From DASXUX01 sp036504595 (lineage in GTDB: Bacteria; Planctomycetota; SZUA-567; H5-PLA8), in assembly GCA_036504595.1 (NCBI GenBank), contig DASXUX010000058.1, positions 1 through 24,242 on the forward strand: DNA of 24,242 nt, in the 5' to 3' direction. The translations under genes were made by a program, and so were the position numbers. Positions 13,726 through 21,258 of the stretch are shown here, piece after piece. Under the pieces are notes generated by a model. That model saw nothing but the letters and a program-made list of their open reading frames with translations, ran no database searches and had not been told where the DNA came from. Position 1 is the stretch's first letter; each line of letters starts with the position of its first letter.

Positions 13726-16700
13726 ATGCGTTGTGCGACGATCGTTTTGCGCGCTGCCGCGTGGGTGCTTGCGGCGGCGGCGCCGGTGTGCTGTGCTCAG
13801 GAATTTGCGGTGCCGCCGGGGACTGAGGACAATTACATTTTTGCGCTCATGCTGCTGGAGCGCGATTCCAGCGAGTTCTCCACCGACGACCTGGTCGAAC
13901 ACCTGATCTGGCAGCTCGAACAGAATCCCCAACATCGAACAGACGCTCGCCACATCAAAGCAGCGCTGCTCAGCCATCAAGCTCGCAGCGGGACGCCGGC
14001 GAAACGGAAAGCGCTCCTGAAGCAGGCGCAGACTCTCTATGTCGAAGTGCTCACGGCAAACAATAACTACCAGCATGTGAATCTGGCCGAGGGCGAAGCG
14101 GCGAGCGTTACGTCGAAACTGATTCTCACAACGATTGAAGAAGCGACGGAGCTGGCGCGGACCGATCCGGCCGGCGCGGCGAAAATTCGCAAGGAGGCCG
14201 CGGAGCAACTGGGGCAGCTTGCGGCGGGATACAAAACGCAGGCGGACTCGCTGTGGCGGGCGTTTGAGGAGATCTACACCAAGCGGCTGAAGCCGTGGCG
14301 GCGGGACAACGATCCGGATGGCCTGAAGACGCCGCCGCGTGAGCTGGCCGACGCGTTAAGCAAAGCATTTGACGCGTGGTGGCTGATGCAGCGGCGCTAC
14401 ATCGGCACGAAGATCGAGCAGGTGGAGTGCTATGCGGAACCTAACCCCCCGGCCCCCTTCCCTAAGAGGGAAGGGGGAGAACGGCGGGAACCGGAGCGCG
14501 TGGCGGAAGGTGCGGCGATTGCGGTGGTGCTGAAAGGGCATATTGAGAACGAGATTACTTCGGAGTTCCCCATCGTTGTTGCGTGGTGCCGCTGCAAACT
14601 CGGCCGCGTCTATGCGGCTCTGGGGGACGAGCAGAAGGCGGCGGAGGAATGGAGGACGGCGTTTAACGACGTCTATAACGAGGAGCTTTCGCCAGAGCAG
14701 AAGAAAGCGCTGCTGGCGATACGCAAGACGGTGCTGCACGACTTGGTGAAGATGAAGATGCGCGCCAAGAAGTACTCGGACGCGATTGAGATCATTTCCG
14801 AGGCGGAACTGGACGGCGATCTGAAGACGATCTTTGGCGAAGATGCCGGCAAGGAGCTGTTGATCGACTATGCGCGAGCGCTGACGCTTCCGGCGGAGAG
14901 TTCCGCGCCCGATTATGAGCGGGCGATCGGGCGTTTGCGCGAGGCGATTCGGACAGAAACGCTGGGGCGAGGCGCGAGCACGCGGTGGAGCGTGGAGTTT
15001 CAGCGGACCGTTGCCGAACTGGTGGAAAGCGCGCGAACGAGAGACTTGGGACGGCTGAAGCTACCGGCGCTTTCGTGGTACGACGCAGCTCACGGGGCCA
15101 TGTTGATCGGCCAACACGAGTTGCTCAAACACGACGAACTGCCGAGGACGGACGCGCCCGCGCGCAAGGCGCAGTTTGTGGTGGTGTGCAAGAATCTGCA
15201 GAACGCGGTCGAGGCGTATCACCGGGCGATTCGCGAGGCGCGCAAGGCGGCGGTGGCGCCAGATTCAGCGGCGGAGTTGGCGCGCAACCAGTGGTGCGCG
15301 GCGTGGGTCACGCGCGTCGAGATCGAGCCGAAGGCGTGGCTGGAGATGGCGCAGTGTCACCTGATGATGGCGGAGTATTACGAGGCCGTCGTGGCGGCGC
15401 AGGCGCTGCTGGAAACGTATTTGCCGGCGAACCGGGGCAAGTGGCTGCCCAACTTCGATAAGCCGCAGCAGCGCGCGTTTGCGAGGCGGGTGCAGGAGGT
15501 TCTCGCTGACCTGGACGCGAGGGGCGGCGCGGTGGCGCGCGGACTGGAGACGATCGAGTTCGCGCTACGGAAGAATCCGAACAGGGGTCACGTGTGGGAC
15601 CAGGAAATGGCGATGCTCATGCGGGGCGGGTTGCCATCCGATGACGAAGTTGCGGACGAGGATTATCGGCGCGCTCGGGCAGAGCTGAATCAGGCGCGCA
15701 CCTATGCTGACAACGCAAAGTCGTCCAACAACGCCGCGGAAGCAGCGGCGCTTTACGTTCAGGCGGAGGCGAAATATCGCGCGGCGGCGGCGGGATTCGC
15801 CAAGGTGAAGGCGAGTTCTCCGGCGTATGAGTTGGCGCTCTATCAGCAAGGTTCGGCGTGCACGATGGCGCAATCGCTGTGGGTGAATGGGAAGGTGAAT
15901 GGGGAGGGGGAGACGGGGAGACGGGGGGACGGGGGGAAACGGGAGGAAGGGGAGAACGCGGGGCTGGCGCGAGCGCGTGCGGTGGAGGATCTCGCCGCTA
16001 AGGGAATCGCGGCGTTCGATGCGTATGCGGAATTCTGCAAGAAGAATCCGGCGAAGACGGAGGAGGATACGGCTCGGCGAGCGAGATTGGAAGGCATGGT
16101 GCTGCTCGCTCGCAATGCGCTGCACAGCGGTGCGGCGCATTGGGCAGAGGTGGTGGCGAGCGCGGACGAGTATCTGACTTGGGCGCAAACAGAAGGACGG
16201 GGAGACGCGGGGACGGGGAGACGGGGAGAAAAAGATGACGCGGAGACGCGGAGACGCGGGGACGCGGAGAAACAATCGCCGGACGAGGCGCGCGGGGTGG
16301 CGTCCTCACCTCAGCCGGCACGGAGGCCGGCGCTACCTCGCGGGGGAGAGGGGGACCGGAGGGCGGGCGAGCCGCCCACGATATGGGCGAAGACCGAAGC
16401 GGATGTGGCGCTGCTGAACAAGTTTCGCGCGCAGGTGGAACTGGCGGCGGCGAATGTGGTGCCGGCGTGCGAGGAACACCTGGAGGGAGCTGAGGCGAGC
16501 ATGCGGGCGTGGCGCAAGCTGAAGCCGGGCGAGAACAAGACGTACGTTTTCATGCTGAACATGCTTTCGCGGCGGCACAACATCGCGGCGTTTCAGATCG
16601 AGAAACTGCTGAAGGAAGGCGATTCGCGGCTGACAGCGGAAATGCGGGAAGCTCACGAGAACAAAGTTGCGGACCTGCAGTTTGAGCGCGTCAGCTTGCA

Positions 16701-17751
16701 GGAGACGGACACAAACGAGAAGCCGTCGCTGGAAGATTATTGCCGGCTGGTGTGGCTGTTCGACAAGACGGGTCGTACGAAGGCGTGCGCGGATATTGCG
16801 AAGGAATTGCTCGATAAGTTTGCGCCGGGCGGAAAAACGTCGCAGCTTCCGGAGACGGAGAAGTTCTGGCAGGAAATGCTGGCGCGCATGCACGCGGTGA
16901 TTCGCTACAGCGATTTGAACAAGTGGGACCGCTGCAAGAAAGACCACGCGGTGCTGGTGGATTATCTGTACGACACGGTCGAGGGCGTCAACGCGGCGAG
17001 TGCGGACAAGCGGCCGGCGTTCGACCGCTTCAACGCTGATCTGGAGAAAGCGAGTGCGCAGATCGAGACCATTAAGCGCAACTATCCGGATTGCCAGACG
17101 CTGGATGCGAAGGAGGACCAGAGTGCACGCTTGAGTTCGCCGCGAACGGAACGGCCGAGCAAAAACGTGGAATCGCAGGGCGCGGCGAACGCAAGCGTGC
17201 CACCTCGCGGGGGAGAGGGGGACCGGAGTGGGCGCGGGCTGCTGCAGATCGTCGCGGACGAAGTCGATTACCGGCGGAAGATTCTGGCGGCGCGGGAGGT
17301 GCTCTTCAGCAAGGCGCTGCTGGTAGCGACGCAGTTCGAGCAGGAGAAGAAGGCAGAGGAGGCGAAGCGGTATCGCGAGATCGCGCTGGAGGTGAAAGGC
17401 GTTATCGATAAGCAAAAGGAGGGGACGCCGGAAGCGTTGGTGATGACCGTGGACCTTTGTATTGCGCTCGGGAAGTACGCGGAAGCGCTCGAAACTATCC
17501 GGCGGATCAAGACGATCGTGGCGGACGATTCGGCAACGTACTTCATTGCGACGCGGAAGGAGTCGGAGATTTACGCTCTGCAGAAGAAGTGGGCACTGGC
17601 GGCGGATTATCCGGAGTTCCTGATGCTGACGGCGGGAGACAGCCCGCGCGTGCGGGAGCTTTGGCCGGGGATCCTGCGCTTTCTGAAGGAGTGCTATGAG
17701 CACGGGGTGCCGATGCCGGCGCAACTACGGACAGTGATCAGCCACCAGTGA
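13726..17751 (+). CDS. Very large exported alpha-helical protein (TPR-like), unknown function
   Basis: The 1341-residue product starts at ATG 13726, with AAAGGA 8 nt upstream, and has a signal peptide (MRCATIVLRAAAWVLAAAA, ending near CAQ). The rest is mostly predicted helix, rich in Ala, Glu, Arg and Lys. A few TPR-like helix pairs are visible, such as GRVYAALGDEQKAAEEW near residues 295-312 and KYAEALETIRRI near the C terminus. I recognise no enzyme domain; a periplasmic scaffold is plausible. Low-complexity segments encoded by DNA repeats interrupt the chain near residues 238-255, 722-745, 825-885 and 1133-1168. They are rich in Gly, Arg, Pro and Glu, unlike the surrounding sequence. The stop TGA and last residues lie inside a heptamer array. 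It is convergent with the HzsA-like gene. Confidence 0.75.
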   Translation: MRCATIVLRAAAWVLAAAAPVCCAQEFAVPPGTEDNYIFALMLLERDSSEFSTDDLVEHLIWQLEQNPQHRTDARHIKAALLSHQARSGTPAKRKALLKQAQTLYVEVLTANNNYQHVNLAEGEAASVTSKLILTTIEEATELARTDPAGAAKIRKEAAEQLGQLAAGYKTQADSLWRAFEEIYTKRLKPWRRDNDPDGLKTPPRELADALSKAFDAWWLMQRRYIGTKIEQVECYAEPNPPAPFPKREGGERREPERVAEGAAIAVVLKGHIENEITSEFPIVVAWCRCKLGRVYAALGDEQKAAEEWRTAFNDVYNEELSPEQKKALLAIRKTVLHDLVKMKMRAKKYSDAIEIISEAELDGDLKTIFGEDAGKELLIDYARALTLPAESSAPDYERAIGRLREAIRTETLGRGASTRWSVEFQRTVAELVESARTRDLGRLKLPALSWYDAAHGAMLIGQHELLKHDELPRTDAPARKAQFVVVCKNLQNAVEAYHRAIREARKAAVAPDSAAELARNQWCAAWVTRVEIEPKAWLEMAQCHLMMAEYYEAVVAAQALLETYLPANRGKWLPNFDKPQQRAFARRVQEVLADLDARGGAVARGLETIEFALRKNPNRGHVWDQEMAMLMRGGLPSDDEVADEDYRRARAELNQARTYADNAKSSNNAAEAAALYVQAEAKYRAAAAGFAKVKASSPAYELALYQQGSACTMAQSLWVNGKVNGEGETGRRGDGGKREEGENAGLARARAVEDLAAKGIAAFDAYAEFCKKNPAKTEEDTARRARLEGMVLLARNALHSGAAHWAEVVASADEYLTWAQTEGRGDAGTGRRGEKDDAETRRRGDAEKQSPDEARGVASSPQPARRPALPRGGEGDRRAGEPPTIWAKTEADVALLNKFRAQVELAAANVVPACEEHLEGAEASMRAWRKLKPGENKTYVFMLNMLSRRHNIAAFQIEKLLKEGDSRLTAEMREAHENKVADLQFERVSLQETDTNEKPSLEDYCRLVWLFDKTGRTKACADIAKELLDKFAPGGKTSQLPETEKFWQEMLARMHAVIRYSDLNKWDRCKKDHAVLVDYLYDTVEGVNAASADKRPAFDRFNADLEKASAQIETIKRNYPDCQTLDAKEDQSARLSSPRTERPSKNVESQGAANASVPPRGGEGDRSGRGLLQIVADEVDYRRKILAAREVLFSKALLVATQFEQEKKAEEAKRYREIALEVKGVIDKQKEGTPEALVMTVDLCIALGKYAEALETIRRIKTIVADDSATYFIATRKESEIYALQKKWALAADYPEFLMLTAGDSPRVRELWPGILRFLKECYEHGVPMPAQLRTVISHQ
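14439..14490. repeat. In-frame palindromic insert (CCCCCTTCCC stem)
   Basis: CCCCCTTCCC at 14453-14462 pairs perfectly with 14468-14477. The segment encodes NPPAPFPKREGGERREP, out of character for the helical protein around it. A related palindrome at 20447-20470 lies in the HzsA-like gene, where it encodes FPSRERG-type sequence on the minus strand. Similar sequences are, to my knowledge, widely dispersed in many bacterial genomes. Confidence 0.7.
15901..15953. repeat. In-frame octamer array (GGAGACGG type)
   Basis: Six 8-nt units (two exact GGAGACGG plus variants such as GGGGACGG) run in the 1341-residue gene and encode a Gly/Arg/Glu-rich stretch. It is the same word family as 16201-16272 and 20476-20515. 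Confidence 0.7.
16201..16272. repeat. In-frame octamer array (nine units, 72 bp)
   Basis: Nine consecutive 8-nt units fill 72 bp exactly, which keeps the reading frame and adds 24 residues. The units drift from GGAGACGC/GGAGACGG in the left half to CGGAGACG in the right half. Within 50 bp downstream come a copy of the GCCGGC palindrome and the GC-rich word described at 16335-16360. Confidence 0.75.
16314..16360. repeat. REP-like palindrome plus GC-rich repeat word, in frame
   Basis: The 24-bp palindromic unit at 16314-16337 is identical to the one in the GH5 gene. It overlaps a word, CTCGCGGGGGAGAGGGGG, within 16335-16360 that recurs almost exactly at 17201-17226 in the same gene. Both copies encode PRGGEGDR in the same frame. 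Confidence 0.75.
17125..17226. repeat. In-frame 76-bp inverted-repeat element plus GC-rich word
   Basis: GCACGCTTGAGTTCGCCGCG at 17125-17144 and CGCGGCGAACGCAAGCGTGC at 17181-17200 pair at 19 of 20 positions around a 36-nt loop. The GC-rich word shared with 16335-16360 follows directly. All of it is read through in the 1341-residue gene. Confidence 0.75.
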
Positions 17752-17801
17752 TCAATGATCAGTGGAAGTTGATAACTGGTAACTGATGACTGATCACTGA
17801 A
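17732..17801. repeat. Heptamer array spanning both stop codons of convergent genes
   Basis: Ten successive 7-nt units (CAGTGAT, AACTGAT, GACTGAT and similar) span the 42-bp gap and both gene ends. The TGA at 17749-17751 ends the plus gene, and the TCA at 17794-17796 (TGA on the minus strand) ends the HzsA-like gene. The left and right halves are near inverted complements, about 16 of 18 positions, so the array can fold into a hairpin and may serve as a bidirectional 3'-end element. Confidence 0.8.
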
Positions 17802-20565
17802 AGAGTTCCCAGTATTTTTGGTCGGTGGCGTAGACGTCGATGGGGTCTTTGGAGAGGTCGAACGTGGGCGCGAGGATGCCGAAGCGTTTCATTTCACGAA
17901 TGTATTGAGGGTTGGGTTTGAAGGCGGACGTGCCGAACTGATGTTCGGCTTCGATGGCGGCTTTGCAGTTGCGAATGCTTTCGAGGAGGCGGACGTAGTC
18001 GGGGTCTTTGGTGTCTTTGAAGACGGCGCCGGGCTCTTGGCTTTTAGCTCTTGGCTCTTGGCTCTTAGCTGCCGTCGCGTCCGCTCCTGCCACACAGCAG
18101 CCCCACCCTCCAGCCGACTTGGCCAGCGGGGCGAGCAGCAGGGAGGAAAGTTCGGGGCGCGAGAGGTTCAGCATGGTCATGCTGCTGTAGAAGCGCTGCG
18201 GATCGTTCTTGATGACGAGGCGTTCGTAGACGGCGGTGGGGCGGGCGAAATCTTTCGCGCGATCTTTGCGTTCGACGTGCAGAGGCAGGGGGCGGCCGTT
18301 GGCTCCGCTGTGGCATTGGCTGCAACGGCGTTTGAGGACGTCGTTGTTCGGGCCGAAGACGCACTTGCCGGGAGAGTCGTGGCCGACGAACTCGGCTTGA
18401 GCGTTGCGCAGGCCCGCGTATGTGCCGGCGTAGACGGCGCCGGCTTCGACCCACAACCAGAGCATGCGCTGCTGGCGCTCGGGGACTTTGGCTCCGTAGT
18501 GGCTGCCATCGAGCAGTTTCAACAGCGGGCTGGCAGCGCTGCCGATGGTGCGCGGCGGCTGATTGCCGAGTCCGTTGCGGCCGTCGGCGATCTGCTGAGC
18601 GAAGAGCAGATTCAGATAGCTGTGACAGAAGCTGGGGCCGATGTCGCCGGTGAGCAGCAGGCGGCCTTCGCGTTTTTGCGGACTGTGGCATGAGACGCAG
18701 TGCTGATCGAGGATGGGCTGAACGTCGCGGAGGAAGTCGGGGACGGTGGGAAGGCCGTCGAAGGGCTGGAGTTTGGCGGGCGGTCGGCGCATGGCGAGCG
18801 GCGTCGTGGGCTCTTGGCTCTTAGCTCGTAGCTCTTGGCCCGCAGGCGCTCCGGCGTGGGCGCTCAAGTATGCGGTCGTGGTGCGCTGTTCGTGGCAGCC
18901 GGTGCAGCCGAGGGTTTCGCCGGGCATCACGGTGGTGAAGCTTTGCATGCGCTTGAGCGAGAGATCGTTTTTGTCGAGGGCGACGAAGAAGATGGGGCGG
19001 CCGGCGGGGACTTCGAAGTATGCGGAGCCGTCGTCTTCGACCGGGACGGTGCCGAGGACGCGCTCCAGGTTGAAGCTGCCGTTGCAGGAGGTCAGGTCCA
19101 TTCCGCCGCTGAAATTCACCGGTTTGGGCAGAACCTCGATCACCAGCAGTTTCTTCACGTCGCCGCGTTGAATGCCGGGGAGGTTGCGGGCGTTGTAGAC
19201 GTCGGCGAGAAGCATCTTGCCGGTGCGAGTCTGGAGTCTGGAAGTCTGGAGTCTGGAGTCTGGGGCGGTGCCGGGCTCTTGGCTCTTAGCTCTTGGCTCT
19301 TGGTTCCCAAGCGCTGCGTTGGAGGCGGAACTGATCGATTCGCTACGGGGTGCAAGAACGGGTTCGCGGGGGTGGGCGAGGATGGGGCGCGGCTCCTGCG
19401 GGCTGCCGGGGCCGGGGTGGGTGTAGAGGACTTCACTGTTGCCGCCGCCGTCAATCACGCAGATTTTATTTTCGCGCGCGACGATGAAGCAATCTTCTGA
19501 CAATGGGAACGGGTCGCGAATCAGGCCTTTCTGCGGCAGGATGCGGGCGGCGGCGGGATCGTCGGGACCTTTATCGGGAGAGAGGATAGTCAGGCGCCCG
19601 CCGTGTTCGTTGGCGCCGTGGCCGGGCGAGAAGGACGCGACAATCTTGTCGCTGCCGGGGATAGGTTTGGCGTCGAGCATGACGGTTCCGGGCGACTGAT
19701 TGCCGTAAAAGACGGTCTGGCCGGTGCCGTCCGGGAACATCGCCCAGAGGTGGTGGAAATCCATCTGGCTGCGGTCCACGTATTCCCAGCGCATGTAGAG
19801 GATGCGGCCGTCGTGCATCACCCAGGGCGTGTTGTCGTGTTCGATGTTGCACGAGACCGGATGGATGTCGCTGCCGTCGGCGTGGGAGCGGTGCATGATG
19901 CCGACGTTCGTTTTCCAGCAGCTTACCCAGCGGCGGCAACGCGTGGAGACGAAAAGGATGTCGCCGTCGGGGAGATAGGTGGGTTCGTAATCGTCGTACG
20001 GGCCGGTGGTGACTTGCCGCAGACCGGAGCCGTCGATGCCGATCTCATAAAGGTTGTAGTTGTCGGCGCCGGCCTTGCGATACGCGAAGAGAATCTTCTT
20101 GCCGTCGTAGTGAACCTGGGGGTCGCGCAGCGAGCCGCCTTGAGCGTCGAGGAGCGTCGTGACATTGCCGCTGCGGATGTTCAGCTTGAAGAGCTTGCCG
20201 CAGTCGGGCCTGCCGTTGCCGGTGTAAGCCTTCTGCTTTTCATCTTCGCAATAGTAGCCGATGTTGGCATACCAGTGGCCGTCGTTGTAGGGCAGGCGCG
20301 TGACGAAGACGATGTCTTCGACGGACTTCAGCGGGCCGGCGAGAGCTTTCTGCAGCGCGTCAGGGGTTTGCGGAGCCGGTTTGGTGGCGGCGAAAATGTT
20401 GAGCGAGAGGACAATGAGGAGCGCGGCCGCAAACCCAACCCCCCAGCCCCGTTCCCTCGAAGGGAAGGGGGAGCCGGAGGACGCGGAAACGCGGGGACGC
20501 TGAGACGCGGGGAAACGACAGGTGGCCGGAGCGAAGGCCGGAAATTGAGCGCGTCTCAGCTTCAT
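17794..20565 (-). CDS. Hydrazine synthase alpha-subunit-like c-type cytochrome protein
   Basis: The 923-residue exported protein resembles HzsA-family proteins: an N-terminal domain, a beta-propeller middle part (GDILFVSTR, WVMHDGRILYMRWEYVDRS, SFSPGHGANEHGG), and a C-terminal cytochrome part. CxxCH haem motifs occur at CTGCH (554-558), CVSCH (623-627) and CSQCH (748-752); HzsA of anammox bacteria has two c-haems. Homologues occur in non-anammox planctomycetes, and no beta/gamma subunit genes are nearby, so hydrazine synthesis should not be assumed. The start is ATG 20565, with GGAGGT 8 nt upstream, not the upstream ATG at 20703. The signal peptide is odd: about 40 repeat-derived residues separate MKLRR from the hydrophobic core GFAAALLIVLSLNIFA. 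Heptamer-encoded inserts lie at about 423-449, 575-586 and 833-846. Confidence 0.82.
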   Translation of the reverse strand: MKLRRAQFPAFAPATCRFPASQRPRVSASSGSPFPSRERGWGVGFAAALLIVLSLNIFAATKPAPQTPDALQKALAGPLKSVEDIVFVTRLPYNDGHWYANIGYYCEDEKQKAYTGNGRPDCGKLFKLNIRSGNVTTLLDAQGGSLRDPQVHYDGKKILFAYRKAGADNYNLYEIGIDGSGLRQVTTGPYDDYEPTYLPDGDILFVSTRCRRWVSCWKTNVGIMHRSHADGSDIHPVSCNIEHDNTPWVMHDGRILYMRWEYVDRSQMDFHHLWAMFPDGTGQTVFYGNQSPGTVMLDAKPIPGSDKIVASFSPGHGANEHGGRLTILSPDKGPDDPAAARILPQKGLIRDPFPLSEDCFIVARENKICVIDGGGNSEVLYTHPGPGSPQEPRPILAHPREPVLAPRSESISSASNAALGNQEPRAKSQEPGTAPDSRLQTSRLQTRTGKMLLADVYNARNLPGIQRGDVKKLLVIEVLPKPVNFSGGMDLTSCNGSFNLERVLGTVPVEDDGSAYFEVPAGRPIFFVALDKNDLSLKRMQSFTTVMPGETLGCTGCHEQRTTTAYLSAHAGAPAGQELRAKSQEPTTPLAMRRPPAKLQPFDGLPTVPDFLRDVQPILDQHCVSCHSPQKREGRLLLTGDIGPSFCHSYLNLLFAQQIADGRNGLGNQPPRTIGSAASPLLKLLDGSHYGAKVPERQQRMLWLWVEAGAVYAGTYAGLRNAQAEFVGHDSPGKCVFGPNNDVLKRRCSQCHSGANGRPLPLHVERKDRAKDFARPTAVYERLVIKNDPQRFYSSMTMLNLSRPELSSLLLAPLAKSAGGWGCCVAGADATAAKSQEPRAKSQEPGAVFKDTKDPDYVRLLESIRNCKAAIEAEHQFGTSAFKPNPQYIREMKRFGILAPTFDLSKDPIDVYATDQKYWELFQ
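18032..18073. repeat. In-frame heptamer array (GGCTCTT / AGCTCTT)
   Basis: Six 7-nt units lie in the HzsA-like gene and encode AKSQEPRAKSQEP on the minus strand. Three heptamers equal seven codons, so the peptide also repeats every seven residues. The same word recurs at 18809-18843 and 19274-19308. Confidence 0.85.
18809..18843. repeat. In-frame heptamer array (GGCTCTT family)
   Basis: Five units encode QELRAKSQEP on the minus strand, between the first and second haem motifs of the HzsA-like protein. One unit is varied (AGCTCGT). Confidence 0.8.
19227..19308. repeat. Two adjacent in-frame heptamer arrays of different families
   Basis: Five units of the GTCTGGA word at 19227-19264 (the pilT 3' family, with a 2-nt phase slip) are followed after 9 nt by five units of the GGCTCTT word at 19274-19308. 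Together they encode a hydrophilic insert (SRLQTSRLQT and NQEPRAKSQEP) before the conserved TGKMLLADVYNARN segment. Confidence 0.85.
20434..20515. repeat. Palindrome plus octamer array inside the signal-peptide coding region
   Basis: A palindrome (20447-20457 with 20461-20470) related to the one at 14453-14477 is followed by five 8-nt units (CGGGGACG type) at 20476-20515. On the minus strand these encode the stretch between the first basic residues and the hydrophobic core of the HzsA-like signal peptide. Confidence 0.7.
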
Positions 20566-20832
20566 CAGAACAGACCTCCAGCCGTCGCTATAAATACACC
20601 GCTGAAAACACACCAATGGGCCGGCGATTTGCACAATTTCTAAGCGGCACGACTGTGACCACATTAAGTGCGCAGCGCGGGACGGAAGCGCTGACGCTGA
20701 CATATCGCGGAAAGCGCGTGCCGCGCGTGAGTGGTTTCAAAGCATATTCTGTGGAAACGGAGAGGGATTACCGTTTTGGTCCGGCGATCGGCGCCGGATT
20801 CAGGGCAAATGGCCAAAGCAAGGAGGCCAGGA

Positions 20833-21189
20833 ATGAGAGCCTTAATGTTTTTTGCGCTGGCGCTGTGCTTGAGCACTGCGTCGGCGACTGCAATGGCGTC
20901 GGAACACCACAGCGGTCGCGCGCACGTTGGCGTTGGGGTGGGCGTGGGTGGCGGAAGCTATAGTTATCCGCATTGGGATACGCACGACCGCAATTTCGGC
21001 GGCTGGTACGGATATGGGAGCTACGGATATCAGCCGTATACGTATTACCAGCCCTATACGTACTACAGTACGCCGTACTACGGCGACTCTTACTACAGCT
21101 ACCCGTATAGCACGTACTATTACCCGTACGACCATGACGATTATTGGAGAGACCGCGGCACTCGCTTCCGTTTCAATTTTGGGTTTTAG
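20833..21189 (+). CDS. Small secreted Tyr/Gly-rich protein
   Basis: The 118-residue product starts at ATG 20833, with AAGGAGG about 7 nt upstream; the open frame from 20731 is not used. It has a signal peptide (MRALMFFALALCLSTASA, ending near AMA), then a Gly/Val turn region (HVGVGVGVGGG), and then a Tyr-dense segment with YQPYTYYQPYTYYSTPYYG-type repeats and YYSYPYSTYYYPYD. It ends in a basic/aromatic RFRFNFGF. No family is recognised. Tyr-rich secreted proteins can be surface or matrix material, but that is speculation. The 267 bp upstream, shared with the divergent HzsA-like gene, show no clear promoter. Confidence 0.65.
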   Translation: MRALMFFALALCLSTASATAMASEHHSGRAHVGVGVGVGGGSYSYPHWDTHDRNFGGWYGYGSYGYQPYTYYQPYTYYSTPYYGDSYYSYPYSTYYYPYDHDDYWRDRGTRFRFNFGF

Positions 21190-21193
21190 AGCA

Positions 21194-21240
21194 ACACGGC
21201 CTTACAGGCCGTGAGCGCGGGCAAGACGCTCGTGCTACGA
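21194..21240. repeat. Short palindromic repeat between secreted-protein genes
   Basis: ACGGCCT 21196-21202 pairs perfectly with AGGCCGT 21206-21212 around TAC, and is followed by a GC-rich segment. It lacks a T-run. It resembles the other palindromic units in the window and may be a dispersed repeat. Confidence 0.45.
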
Positions 21241-21258
21241 TTTGACAAGGAGAGACAT

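Noticed and set aside
16333..17724. 463-residue minus-strand open frame
   Set aside because: It is an Arg/Leu/His-rich shadow of the 1341-residue gene, which has a signal peptide and a ribosome-binding site.
19603..20643. 346-residue plus-strand open frame
   Set aside because: It is antisense to the HzsA-like gene and Val/Ala/Gly-rich without motifs.
20566..20703. Longer N terminus for the HzsA-like protein (start at 20703)
   Set aside because: The upstream start has no ribosome-binding site and adds non-conserved sequence, whereas ATG 20565 has GGAGGT at good spacing.
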